Assembly: GCA_018065695.1 (NCBI GenBank)
Contig: JAGHST010000029.1
Span: 1 to 41,550, forward strand
Origin: Candidatus Cacconaster caballi
GTDB taxonomy: Bacteria > Bacteroidota > Bacteroidia > Bacteroidales > UBA932
DNA length: 41,550 nucleotides
Reading direction: 5' to 3'
Below are positions 33,907 to 41,466 of the stretch, one piece after another. The notes beneath the pieces are model-generated. The model was not told where the DNA came from and did not search any database. It was given only the letters and a program-made list of their open reading frames with translations. Every line of letters begins with the position of its first letter. Within the stretch, counting starts at the first letter, position 1. A program made the position numbers and the translations under genes.

Positions 33907-35961
33907 ATGGAACAAAAGTATGAAGCCCTGTTTTCACCCTGGAAGATAGGCAATGTGGAAATCAAGAACCGAATCGTAATGACCTCAATGGGCGGTACCT
34001 CCATCTTCGGATGGCTGGAACCGAACCATTTCGACAAGGAGGCCGCCAACTTTCTTCTCGAACGCGCCAGAAACAACGCCGGCCTGATTCTGCCCGGCAT
34101 AGCCCCGATCAGGGACATCATTCTGGGCAAATGGCTCTATCAGGGCAAAGGAAAATATAAGGAGCTGAAAAAGTTTATGGATGAACTGCACAAGACCGGA
34201 TGCAAGATGTTCGTCCAGCTTACCGCCGGTTTCGGCCGCAGCATGGCCATAAACGACATAATGGTAAAGGCCTGCAAGAACAAGGCTCTCGGTTTCGTGA
34301 TGAAGCCGATTCTCGATATGGACTACCTCACCGCATCCGCATCGGCCACCCCCAACCGCTGGGAGGATACCTGCTACTCGCGCCCCTTCACTAAGAAGGA
34401 AATCAACAAGATGGTCGAGGCTTTCGCCAAGACCGCGAAGCTGTGTATGGATGCAGGAGTTGACGGAGTGGAGATTCACGCAGTCCACGAAGGCTATCTT
34501 CTGGACCAGTTCACGATGAAGTACACCAACCAGCGTACCGACGAATACGGCGGAAGTTTCGAAAACTGCTACCGCTTCCCTGTAGAGATAGTCAAGGCCA
34601 TCAAGGCCGCCTGCGGCAAGGATTTCCCGGTTTCGCTGCGCTACTCTGTTGTTTCCAAGACAAAGGACTTCGGCAAGGGCGCTCTTCCGGGCGAAGAGTA
34701 TGTAGAGGTGGGCCGCGATATGGAGGAGAGCGAGAAAGCCGCACGCTATCTTCAGGATGCCGGATACGATATGCTCAACTGCGACAACGGCACGTACGAT
34801 GCCTGGTACTGGGCTCATCCGCCTATGTATATGCCGCAGAACTGCAACCTCGATGATGTAAAGCACATCAAGAAATTCGTCGATATCCCTGTCGTATGCG
34901 CAGGACGAATGACTCCGGAGGTTGCCGCCGAAGCCATCGCAGCAGGCGAGCTTGACGCAATGGGTGTGGCGCGCCAGTTCCTTGCAGACCCCGAGTGGAT
35001 AACGAAACTGATGAACGGAGACGAGGCGTCGATCAGGCCCTGCATCTGCTGCCACAACGCCTGCTTCAATATGGCCCACTACAAAGGCGTGGGCAACGAC
35101 CAGCCGCTTTCCGACAATATGGGTATGGCCCGCTGTGCGGTGAACCCCACCACGATGCAGTCGCGCAAATACAGGATTATCCCTACCGCCAGACCGAAGA
35201 AGGTCGCCGTCATCGGTGCCGGCGTAGGCGGAATGGAGGTGGCGAGAGTGCTTGCCCTCAGAGGCCACAAACCTGTGATTTTCGAGAAGTCCGACCGTCT
35301 CGGCGGAGTGTTCAACTTTGCGGCGGCTCCATCTTTCAAGGAGAAGGACAGGGAGCTTCTCAAGTGGTACGACAAGGAACTGAAGGATCTTGGCATTGAA
35401 GTGAGATTCAACACCGAGATAAGGTCGGAGGCCGACCTTGAAGGTTTCGACAGGATTGTAGTGGCTACCGGCGCGAAGGCCAACCGCCCTCCCATCAAGG
35501 GCATCGAGCGCTCCATCGAGGCCTGCAAATATCTCGGCGGGGCTGAGGTCGGACAGAAAGTCATCATCATCGGCGGAGGCCTCTCAGGCTGCGAAATCGC
35601 ATACGACCTCTATCTCAAGGGAAAGACTCCGGTGATTGTCGAGATGAAGAACGACCTTATCGCCGTGGCCGGTGTATGCCTGGCTAACAGCTCATATCTG
35701 CGAGACTTCTTCGCCCTGAACAAGGTCGAAGTCCATCTCGACACCAAACTGAAGGAGTTCACCGAAAAGGGCGTCACCGTAACCGACAAGGAGGGCAGAA
35801 CCTTCGAGATCGAAGGCGATACCGTCATCACCTCGATGGGATACAAACCGACTCCGCTGTTTGCGGGCAGCAGAAAGGTTCAGTTCGTGGGCGACTGCAG
35901 GAAGGTAGGCAACCTGCGTACCGCCATCTGGCGCGCCTGGGACGTGGCAATGAAAATATAA
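33907..35961 (+). CDS. Enoate reductase/BaiCD-type flavoenzyme (FMN, Fe-S, FAD)
   Basis: A 684-residue cytoplasmic oxidoreductase. Residues 1-370 form an Old Yellow Enzyme barrel; HAVHEGYLLDQF (191-202) and QRTDEYGGSFEN are typical of clostridial enoate reductases and BaiCD/BaiH. A cluster motif follows: Cys379, Cys382, Cys386 and Cys410. The last spacing, 23 residues, is longer than the 11-12 usual in this superfamily. FAD binding uses GAGVGG (437-442) and NAD(P) binding GGGLSG (556-561). Such enzymes pass electrons from NAD(P)H through FAD and Fe-S to FMN and reduce activated C=C bonds. It lies 12 bases before an AcnX dehydratase pair, so the double bond reduced is probably made by that dehydratase. 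Substrate unknown. Confidence 0.88.
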   Translation: MEQKYEALFSPWKIGNVEIKNRIVMTSMGGTSIFGWLEPNHFDKEAANFLLERARNNAGLILPGIAPIRDIILGKWLYQGKGKYKELKKFMDELHKTGCKMFVQLTAGFGRSMAINDIMVKACKNKALGFVMKPILDMDYLTASASATPNRWEDTCYSRPFTKKEINKMVEAFAKTAKLCMDAGVDGVEIHAVHEGYLLDQFTMKYTNQRTDEYGGSFENCYRFPVEIVKAIKAACGKDFPVSLRYSVVSKTKDFGKGALPGEEYVEVGRDMEESEKAARYLQDAGYDMLNCDNGTYDAWYWAHPPMYMPQNCNLDDVKHIKKFVDIPVVCAGRMTPEVAAEAIAAGELDAMGVARQFLADPEWITKLMNGDEASIRPCICCHNACFNMAHYKGVGNDQPLSDNMGMARCAVNPTTMQSRKYRIIPTARPKKVAVIGAGVGGMEVARVLALRGHKPVIFEKSDRLGGVFNFAAAPSFKEKDRELLKWYDKELKDLGIEVRFNTEIRSEADLEGFDRIVVATGAKANRPPIKGIERSIEACKYLGGAEVGQKVIIIGGGLSGCEIAYDLYLKGKTPVIVEMKNDLIAVAGVCLANSSYLRDFFALNKVEVHLDTKLKEFTEKGVTVTDKEGRTFEIEGDTVITSMGYKPTPLFAGSRKVQFVGDCRKVGNLRTAIWRAWDVAMKI

Positions 35962-35973
35962 TAGGAAAAAGAT

Positions 35974-37272
35974 ATGGCATATCAGTACAAAATGAAGCTC
36001 ACAGATGAGCAGAAAGCGATCCTCGAAGGGTCGCAGGGCCCGGTAAAGGCCAAAGTAATGGAGACAATCGTCAGATACGGCGATATGTTCGAGGCTACCG
36101 AACTCGTGAAGGTTACCCACGGACAGGGCCACCTCGTGACCTCATTCGGTCTGTCTCTCCTCAAACCCGTCTACAGGACAATGGATGAACTCATAGATGC
36201 AGGCCTCAAGGTCGAAGAGGGCTTCACAATGGACCCGCGTCCTGCAGACTTCAGTAACACACCCTGCTCTCTTATCGACAAACTGCTGATAAAGACAATC
36301 CTCTACGGCAAGCAGAAAGACTATGAAGAGCAGCTCCGTAAGCTCGGCCTCGTCAGGGACGATGCCTTCAGTTGCGCCTGCTACTTCGACGAGATGGGCA
36401 ACATCCCTTCAAAGGGTGACGTCCTCTCCTGGGCCGAATCAAGCGCCGTGAACTATGCCAACTCCGTGCTTGGCGCCCGGTGCAACCGCAACTCCGGAAT
36501 GATTGACATATTCGGCTCCATCATCGGTTTCGTTCCGAAGTTCGGACTGCTGACCGACGAAGGCCGCAAGGCAAAATGGAAAGTGATTGTCAAGACCGAA
36601 AAGAAACCTCTGCCGCAGATTCTCGGCTCGGCTATCGGCATCAAAGTGATGGAGGACGTCCCTTATGTGGTCGGGCTCGACAAATGGATCGGCACAGAGC
36701 TCAACGATGAATGCAAGGCATATCTGAAGGATTTCGGAGCAGCCACAGCATCCAACGGTGCCGTGGGCCTCTACCACATCGAGAACGTCACCCCTGAGGC
36801 AGTGGAGCAGGGAGAGAAACTGCTCGTGGAAGGATACAGGGAATATGTCATTGATGACGAAGAACTCGAAAGGGTTTACAAGTCCTATCCGAACATCTGG
36901 AAAAAGCCGGAGAAGGCAGGCAATCTCGCATTCATCGGCTGTCCGCATCTTTCAAAGGTGCAACTCGAGGATTGGGCGGACCGCATCATCGGTGCCGTCA
37001 AGGCCGCCGGCCGCACTAAAGTGGCCGTCGATACAGTGCTCTGCACCGCACCTCCGGTGAGGGAAGCGTTCGCCAGGAGTCCTAAATATGCGCAACTCAT
37101 CGCCACGGGAGCGAAACTCACCACCATCTGTCCGCTTATGTACACGTCGAATCCTCTCACCAAGTCAAAGAGGATAATGACCTGCTCGAACAAACTGCGC
37201 ACCTATTCCATGGCGCGCTATTTCAAGGACGACGAACTTCTCGCAATCATCTCAGGAAAAAAGGAGGACTGA
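35974..37272 (+). CDS. Aconitase X large (catalytic) subunit
   Basis: A 432-residue AcnX catalytic subunit (DUF521, PF04412). Family landmarks: LTDEQKAILEGSQGPVKAKVMETIVRYG, KVTHGQGHL, SSAVNYANSVLGARCNRNSG, IGCPHLSKVQLEDW and TTICPLMY. Candidate cluster cysteines are Cys170, Cys323 and Cys386, with Cys404 close by. Known AcnX enzymes dehydrate cis-3-hydroxy-L-proline (bacteria) or mevalonate 5-phosphate (archaea) with an Fe-S cluster. This one differs from the forms I know: GARC where GART is usual and TCSNK where TNSxK is usual, so the substrate may differ too. It is placed between an enoate-reductase-type enzyme and its small subunit, three bases upstream of the latter. Confidence 0.85.
   Translation: MAYQYKMKLTDEQKAILEGSQGPVKAKVMETIVRYGDMFEATELVKVTHGQGHLVTSFGLSLLKPVYRTMDELIDAGLKVEEGFTMDPRPADFSNTPCSLIDKLLIKTILYGKQKDYEEQLRKLGLVRDDAFSCACYFDEMGNIPSKGDVLSWAESSAVNYANSVLGARCNRNSGMIDIFGSIIGFVPKFGLLTDEGRKAKWKVIVKTEKKPLPQILGSAIGIKVMEDVPYVVGLDKWIGTELNDECKAYLKDFGAATASNGAVGLYHIENVTPEAVEQGEKLLVEGYREYVIDDEELERVYKSYPNIWKKPEKAGNLAFIGCPHLSKVQLEDWADRIIGAVKAAGRTKVAVDTVLCTAPPVREAFARSPKYAQLIATGAKLTTICPLMYTSNPLTKSKRIMTCSNKLRTYSMARYFKDDELLAIISGKKED
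37261..37267 (+). promoter_or_regulatory. Shine-Dalgarno-like AAGGAGG before the AcnX small subunit
   Basis: AAGGAGG ends eight bases before the ATG at 37276, an ideal distance. It is also the coding sequence of the last residues of the large subunit. Such motifs are unusual in Bacteroidetes; I cannot tell whether it works or is a by-product of Lys-Lys-Glu-Asp codons. Confidence 0.3.
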
Positions 37273-37275
37273 ACT

Positions 37276-37719
37276 ATGAAAGAATTCAAAGGACGCGTCA
37301 TAAACGGCGGATACTACAAAGGCGAAGCCGTAGTGTCCCATCAGGGAGTGAACACTCTTGCAACGTTCCAGAGTTCGGCACTGGCACACGCAAGCAAAGT
37401 GACCGTTGCAGACCAGAACAACCCCGACATATATCAGAAGAACATCACCGGCAAGGCTCTCTGCCTGCCTCAGACCATCGGCTCCACAACAGGAGGAATG
37501 GTGCTTCAGGTGATCTGTTCGATGGGGATAAACCCCGCCTGCATGCTCTTTTCAGAGCATATCGATTCCCTTGCGGGAGCGGGAGTGATTCTGTCTGTCG
37601 TATGGGAGAACAGCAAGCTGATTGCCATTGACCGGCTGGGACAGGAATTTCTCGACACCGTCAGGACCGGCGACACTATAGAAGTCACCGAAGACGGTAT
37701 CGTGAGAATCCTGGATTAG
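37276..37719 (+). CDS. Aconitase X small (swivel) subunit
   Basis: A 147-residue DUF126/PF01989 protein that forms the swivelling domain completing the AcnX active site. The family pattern is visible: FKGRVINGGYYKGEAVVS at the N terminus, then LPQTIGSTTGGMVLQ where the substrate-binding Ser loop (usually GSCSGS-like) lies, and DSLAGAGVILSVVW. Separate subunits mean this is a two-subunit (type II-like) AcnX. It ends three bases before the convergent namZ stop codon. Confidence 0.85.
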   Translation: MKEFKGRVINGGYYKGEAVVSHQGVNTLATFQSSALAHASKVTVADQNNPDIYQKNITGKALCLPQTIGSTTGGMVLQVICSMGINPACMLFSEHIDSLAGAGVILSVVWENSKLIAIDRLGQEFLDTVRTGDTIEVTEDGIVRILD

Positions 37720-37722
37720 GGC

Positions 37723-38886
37723 CTATTCTTCGTAGAGAAGGTACGGTTTGCGCTGGACTTTGAAGTTTTTGACGTCATCGGCCCACATGGCCTTGATTTC
37801 ATCTGCGCTGCAGCCCTGCTTTATCATTTTGCGCACATAGTCGCGTCCGATGAGAAGTTCGAAGAACGGGCGGAAGAAATGGTCGTCAAGATTGAGATTG
37901 TTGTAAGCGTCTATGACATATTCGAGGTTGATGCCTTTGGCATTGACCTCGTCTGTTGACGGGACGCTCCTCAAATCCACTCCATAACATTCCTTGTCGA
38001 GCTGAGGAGGGAACTTGGCTCCCTGGATGCTGCGCGGAGTGAAGGAGAAGGAATAGCCCTTCATATTCGGATGGCCGTACATCTGAAAAGCCTGGGAAGT
38101 ACCCCTGCCGAGGCTGACAGGTGTCGCTTCAAAATAGCAGGTGGAAGGATAGAGGTAGATGGACCTCATATCAGGGAGGTTTGGAGACGGCTTGACCGGA
38201 AGCACATACTTCGAGCGGTGGGTGTAGTTGCGGCACTTGATGACGGTCAGGTCGCACTGCTCTCCGTCGGGCAGCCACTTCTCGCCGTTTATCATCTGAG
38301 CAAGTTCGCCCAGAGTCATACCGTGACATACCGGAACAGGTATTGCGCCCACTCCCGATTTGTATTTCATATCGAGAATCGGACCATCGACATAGAATCC
38401 GATAGGGTTCGGACGGTCAAGTACGATCATCTTCTTGCCGTTTTCGGCACATACGGCCATCATTCTCTTCATCGTGGCGTTGTAGGTATAGAACCGGCAG
38501 CCCACGTCCTGAAGGTCGAATACCAGAACGTCGAAACCGTCTATGGTCTCCTGATTGAGCGAATCTCCGTAGAGCGACTTGATTGGAATGCCTGTCTGTT
38601 CGTCTATTGAGCTCTTGACTGTTTCACCTGCATCGGCAGTGCCGCGGAAACCGTGTTCAGGCGACATTATGAATACTACGTTCACACCTTTTTCCAGGCA
38701 GACGTCAAGAACGTGCTTGCCGCTGGAGGGCAAAATGCCGGTCTGGTTGGAAAGGATGCACACTCTCTTTCCCTGAAGCAGAGGGATGTACTGGTCAACG
38801 CTTTCGGCTCCGGGCATAATCCGCTCCCCGGCAAATCCGGTGACGGCGGCGAGAACAAGACTCGCAAGAAGAAGAATTTTTTTCAT
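37723..38886 (-). CDS. namZ: Exo-beta-N-acetylmuramidase NamZ family (DUF1343)
   Basis: A 387-residue exported protein; signal peptide cleaved near GFAG (about residue 20). The DUF1343 core is clear: KRVCILSNQTGILPSSG, MSPEHGFRGTADAGE, GFDVLVFDLQDVGCRFYTY, VLDRPNPIG and YPSTCYFEATPVSLGRGT. Characterised members remove terminal N-acetylmuramic acid from peptidoglycan fragments, for recycling or for scavenging from other bacteria. It follows tsaE by 22 bases. Confidence 0.9.
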   Translation of the reverse strand: MKKILLLASLVLAAVTGFAGERIMPGAESVDQYIPLLQGKRVCILSNQTGILPSSGKHVLDVCLEKGVNVVFIMSPEHGFRGTADAGETVKSSIDEQTGIPIKSLYGDSLNQETIDGFDVLVFDLQDVGCRFYTYNATMKRMMAVCAENGKKMIVLDRPNPIGFYVDGPILDMKYKSGVGAIPVPVCHGMTLGELAQMINGEKWLPDGEQCDLTVIKCRNYTHRSKYVLPVKPSPNLPDMRSIYLYPSTCYFEATPVSLGRGTSQAFQMYGHPNMKGYSFSFTPRSIQGAKFPPQLDKECYGVDLRSVPSTDEVNAKGINLEYVIDAYNNLNLDDHFFRPFFELLIGRDYVRKMIKQGCSADEIKAMWADDVKNFKVQRKPYLLYEE

Positions 38887-38908
38887 ATCTTACTAAAATT
38901 GTGGTGTT

Positions 38909-39322
38909 TCAGAAAAGAAGCGTACGGGTCTGCTCGTCCTCGACAAGAATGTTGACCTTAAGAGTCTCCTCGGGAAGAAGTTCTTCTATCATTTCAGGCC
39001 ATTCGATAAGGCAGAGACCGTCGGAGTCGAAGTATTCATAGAGTCCTATGTCCATAGCTTCGGAGAGTCTGTTGATACGGTAGAAATCAAAATGATATAC
39101 TGCTTTTCCGTCAGCGGAGGCATACTCGTTCACAATCGTGAAAGTCGGGCTGTTGACAACGTCTTCCACTCCAAGGAGGTTGCAGATGGCTGTTATGAAG
39201 GTGGTCTTGCCTGCGCCCATACCGCCGTAAAAGGCTATGATACGGCTTTTTCCGATGTGTTCGAGAAAGACCTTGGCCGCACGCTGAAGATCCCCGGTCC
39301 CATTGATTTTGATTTCTGTCAT
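38909..39322 (-). CDS. tsaE: tRNA t6A modification ATPase TsaE
   Basis: A 137-residue P-loop ATPase of the TsaBDE complex. Walker A is GGMGAGKTT (33-41), followed by NSPTFTIVNEY, HFDFYRI and LIEWPEMIEELLP. It works with the product of tsaC (30825-31412) in putting threonylcarbamoyl onto A37 of ANN-decoding tRNAs. First gene of a likely two-gene transcript with namZ. Confidence 0.93.
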   Translation of the reverse strand: MTEIKINGTGDLQRAAKVFLEHIGKSRIIAFYGGMGAGKTTFITAICNLLGVEDVVNSPTFTIVNEYASADGKAVYHFDFYRINRLSEAMDIGLYEYFDSDGLCLIEWPEMIEELLPEETLKVNILVEDEQTRTLLF

Positions 39323-39348
39323 TTCCTCTTCAAATCTCTTTATCCGGA

Positions 39349-39377
39349 CAAAAATAATAAAAAATCAGCTAATCAAA
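39349..39377 (-). promoter_or_regulatory. Candidate promoter of tsaE
   Basis: On the minus strand TTTG (39377-39374), a 17-base spacer and TATTTTTG (39356-39349), 26 bases before the ATG at 39322. The spacer is shorter than the ideal of about 20. Confidence 0.4.
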
Positions 39378-39479
39378 TATGGTTGGATTGCCCTTCCCAC
39401 GACAGGACGTTCCGATGAGGCACTATAAAACCAGCGCCCCAACTTTATATGATGTGCGGGTAAGCATCAGAAATATACC

Positions 39480-39506
39480 TTGTCAATAAAAAATCCCTTA
39501 TATTTG
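39480..39506 (+). promoter_or_regulatory. Remaining promoter of the HEPN-MNT remnant
   Basis: TATATTTG at 39499-39506 lies 22 bases before the ATG at 39529; a TTG at 39480-39482 sits 16 bases upstream of it. This indicates that ATG 39529 was the original start codon of the now interrupted gene. Confidence 0.4.
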
Positions 39507-39528
39507 CAAGCGAGTGTACTATGTGTAT

Positions 39529-40068
39529 ATGTAAGATAGAGTAAAGTATTGGTCCGATTTGTCTGATTACGATTTTGATACAGCCAAGGCGATGTTTACC
39601 ACCAGCCGCTGGCTTTACGTCGGGTATATGTGTCATCAGACCATTGAAAAGATCTTCAAAGCCTATTGGTGCACAAAATCTACACAGACTACGCCGATGT
39701 CCCATAATCTCATCAATATCGCTCAGAGTTGTGGCTTGATGTCATTATTGGATGAAGACCAGAAAATGTTCCTTAGCGAAATAATGCCGTTGAACATAGC
39801 AAAAGAGTACAAGAGGGCCGTAATGGATCAATTAGGCTCTGCTTCCGTGTACCTGTATGGTTCATATAGCAAAGGGACTGCACACGAAAACAGCGACATT
39901 GATTTGGCCGTGGTTGTTCCGCACTTGGATAGTGATTATATGTCAACTTCCGCTAAATTGTGGAGAATCACGATGGACATCAATACATTGATTGAACCGG
40001 TACTCATCGAAGAGTGCCATCCTTCTCCGTTGTACGAAGACATTCTCCGCACGGGCGTTCTCGTGTAA
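39529..40068 (+). pseudogene. Fused, interrupted HEPN-MNT toxin-antitoxin remnant
   Basis: Read from ATG 39529 the second codon is TAA; the frame then continues DRVKYWSDLSDYDFDTAKAM, the usual N terminus of a Bacteroidetes HEPN protein with only codon 2 changed to stop. The HEPN part (to about EIMPLNI) joins in frame to AKEYKRAVMDQLGSASVYLYGSYSKG, which belongs to a minimal nucleotidyltransferase (MNT). The MNT active-site motif GSYSKG with DID is intact and the C terminus is complete (PSPLYEDILRTGVLV). The end of HEPN and the beginning of MNT are therefore deleted. A TTG at 39559 could start a 169-residue product. HEPN-MNT pairs are toxin-antitoxin modules in which MNT adenylylates the HEPN ribonuclease; this copy is probably dead. 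Confidence 0.75.
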
Positions 40069-40085
40069 AGCCCAGTTTTCGCACT

Positions 40086-40119
40086 GAAAATATCATTAAT
40101 ATTTTCAATCAATTTTTTT
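40086..40119 (+). terminator. AT-rich hairpin with T-run after the MNT end
   Basis: GAAAATAT (40086-40093) and ATATTTTC (40099-40106) form a perfect stem with a five-base loop; seven T follow at 40113-40119. The stem is AT-only apart from its base, so it is a weak terminator candidate. Confidence 0.45.
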
Positions 40120-40150
40120 CGATTTTCTCATTTTCTTATCAAAGCTAGAG

Positions 40151-40195
40151 AATGCGGGCCATAATTCCTTGTTTTTGCTGTTTTTGGCCCTCATT
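40151..40195. repeat. Intergenic inverted repeat (GGGCCA/TGGCCC)
   Basis: AATGCGGGCCA (40151-40161) and TGGCCCTCATT (40185-40195) are reverse complements with one mismatch, separated by 23 T-rich bases. Function unknown; it may be a small dispersed element or a 3'-end structure. Confidence 0.45.
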
Positions 40196-40214
40196 CAATA
40201 TGAAAAATCTCTTG

Positions 40215-40261
40215 AAAACTCAGCGGAATTGAAAGGGAAATGACTATTTTCGCTGAGTTTT
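40215..40261. repeat. 11-base perfect inverted repeat
   Basis: AAAACTCAGCG (40215-40225) and CGCTGAGTTTT (40251-40261) are perfect reverse complements around a 25-base loop. The arms end in an A-run and a T-run, so it could terminate in both directions. Confidence 0.5.
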
Positions 40262-40402
40262 AAAACACGCCAATAGGCTTTCCGCGTGCACAAAACACAT
40301 ATTTCCATCAAATAATAGTGTAAATGACATCTTTCTCAAGTAATTTCAAACGAATCATACAGCGTGTAAAAGAGTTGTTTTGTAAATTCTCATACTTTTG
40401 AA

Positions 40403-40588
40403 GAATGGAAAATCGCAGCAGAAAAGGGAAACGCCTCCGCTCAATAAAAAACAGGTAAAGCTTACTATGAGGGAAACGGTGTGTCTCAAGACTATGCGTA
40501 GTCAGTTTTCTGGTATCGCAAGGCAGCAGAGAAAGGATATTCTGATGCAATAACTAAATTGAAGAAGATCGAAAAAATGATTGGTTAA
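40403..40588 (+). pseudogene. Sel1-repeat protein remnant
   Basis: One frame reads EWKIAAEKGNASAQ, a stop, KTGKAYYEGNGVSQDYA, a second stop, then SVFWYRKAAEKGYSDAITKL and a final stop at 40586. These are typical Sel1-like tetratricopeptide repeat units (AAEKGxxxAQxxLGxxYxxGxGVxQDYxxAxxWYRKAAEKG). The two in-frame stops (TAA at 40445, TAG at 40499) and the lack of a start show the C-terminal end of a dead gene. The preceding 140 bases hold nothing recognisable. Confidence 0.75.
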
Positions 40589-40632
40589 CCGAATAATAGA
40601 AAACGTATCCAGATAAGTAAATCTCATGAATT

Positions 40633-40664
40633 TTTGCTGGGGAACAATAATTTTAATAAATTTG
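40633..40664 (+). promoter_or_regulatory. Consensus Bacteroidetes promoter of the PrsW-like gene
   Basis: TTTG at 40633-40636, a 20-base spacer and TAAATTTG at 40657-40664, 22 bases before the ATG at 40687. Both boxes are perfect. Confidence 0.75.
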
Positions 40665-40686
40665 GACCAAACAACAATCTTGTGCA

Positions 40687-41400
40687 ATGGAACTCATTTA
40701 TTTACTGATAGCTGCGTTGCTTCCGGCCTTATTGCTTATATATTACATTTTCCGTAGAGACCAATTGAACCCGGAACCGAAATGGCAACTTGTAAAAGGT
40801 TTCTTCTTCGGGGTTGCATCTGCATGCCTTGTCTTGATGGTTTTTGCCGGTTGTGAAAGCCTACAAGACGAATCTCCGACTACATTGGGAAGCGCGATTA
40901 TTCAGGCTTTCTGTTATGCTGCCATTCCGGAGGAGCTGTCCAAACTCCTGATGTTGTGGCTTTTAGTACGCAGAAATAAGTTTTTCGATGAAAACATAGA
41001 CGGGATTGTTTATTCAGTGTGTGTTGGGATGGGGTTTGCGGGGGCAGAGAATATATTGTATCTGATAAGTAATTACGATTCCTGGGTATATGTAGGAATA
41101 TCAAGGGCATTAATATCAGTGCCGTGTCACTTTTTCCTTGCTGTTGTGATGGGGTATTATTATTCTCTAGCTCATTTTGGAGACGCGGGGCAAAAAAGAA
41201 AAAATCTTTGTCTGGCTATCATTGTTCCAATCTTGATTCACGGTGCGTTTGACAGTGTGTTGTCTTTTGTGAGCATTGTGCCTGTCCTAGGTCTTATCAT
41301 CACAATTTGTTTTTTTGTGTTTTTCAAGAAAATACGTCTCTTCGCTTCGGGGAGAATCGCTGAACTGTATAAAAAGGACGAGTCACATTTTCAGGGATGA
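40687..41400 (+). CDS. PrsW-family intramembrane glutamic protease
   Basis: A 237-residue membrane protein with about seven to eight helices. The PrsW/CAAX-protease-like motifs are all present: PEELSK (Glu82, Glu83, Lys86), FAGAEN (Glu121, Asn122), His148 in VPCHFF and HGAFD (His185, Asp189). In Bacillus subtilis PrsW cleaves the anti-sigma factor RsiW; the substrate here is unknown and no sigma/anti-sigma pair is in the window. The early RRDQLNPEPKW segment after the first helix is also a family feature. It has its own perfect promoter and looks intact, in contrast to the dead genes upstream. Confidence 0.9.
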   Translation: MELIYLLIAALLPALLLIYYIFRRDQLNPEPKWQLVKGFFFGVASACLVLMVFAGCESLQDESPTTLGSAIIQAFCYAAIPEELSKLLMLWLLVRRNKFFDENIDGIVYSVCVGMGFAGAENILYLISNYDSWVYVGISRALISVPCHFFLAVVMGYYYSLAHFGDAGQKRKNLCLAIIVPILIHGAFDSVLSFVSIVPVLGLIITICFFVFFKKIRLFASGRIAELYKKDESHFQG

Positions 41401-41466
41401 TGCGATATAGAGATATAAGAAAGTAAACTGAATCAATTATGAGAAAGTCCTTCTATATAACATTTT

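Noticed and set aside
33985-35268. Open frame of 427 codons on the minus strand
   Set aside because: Antisense shadow of the flavoenzyme gene; composition (many His, Val, Gly, Arg) is not protein-like.
37261-37267. Use of the AAGGAGG motif as proof of Shine-Dalgarno initiation
   Set aside because: It coincides with Lys/Glu codons at the end of the large AcnX subunit and no other gene in the window has such a site, so chance cannot be excluded.
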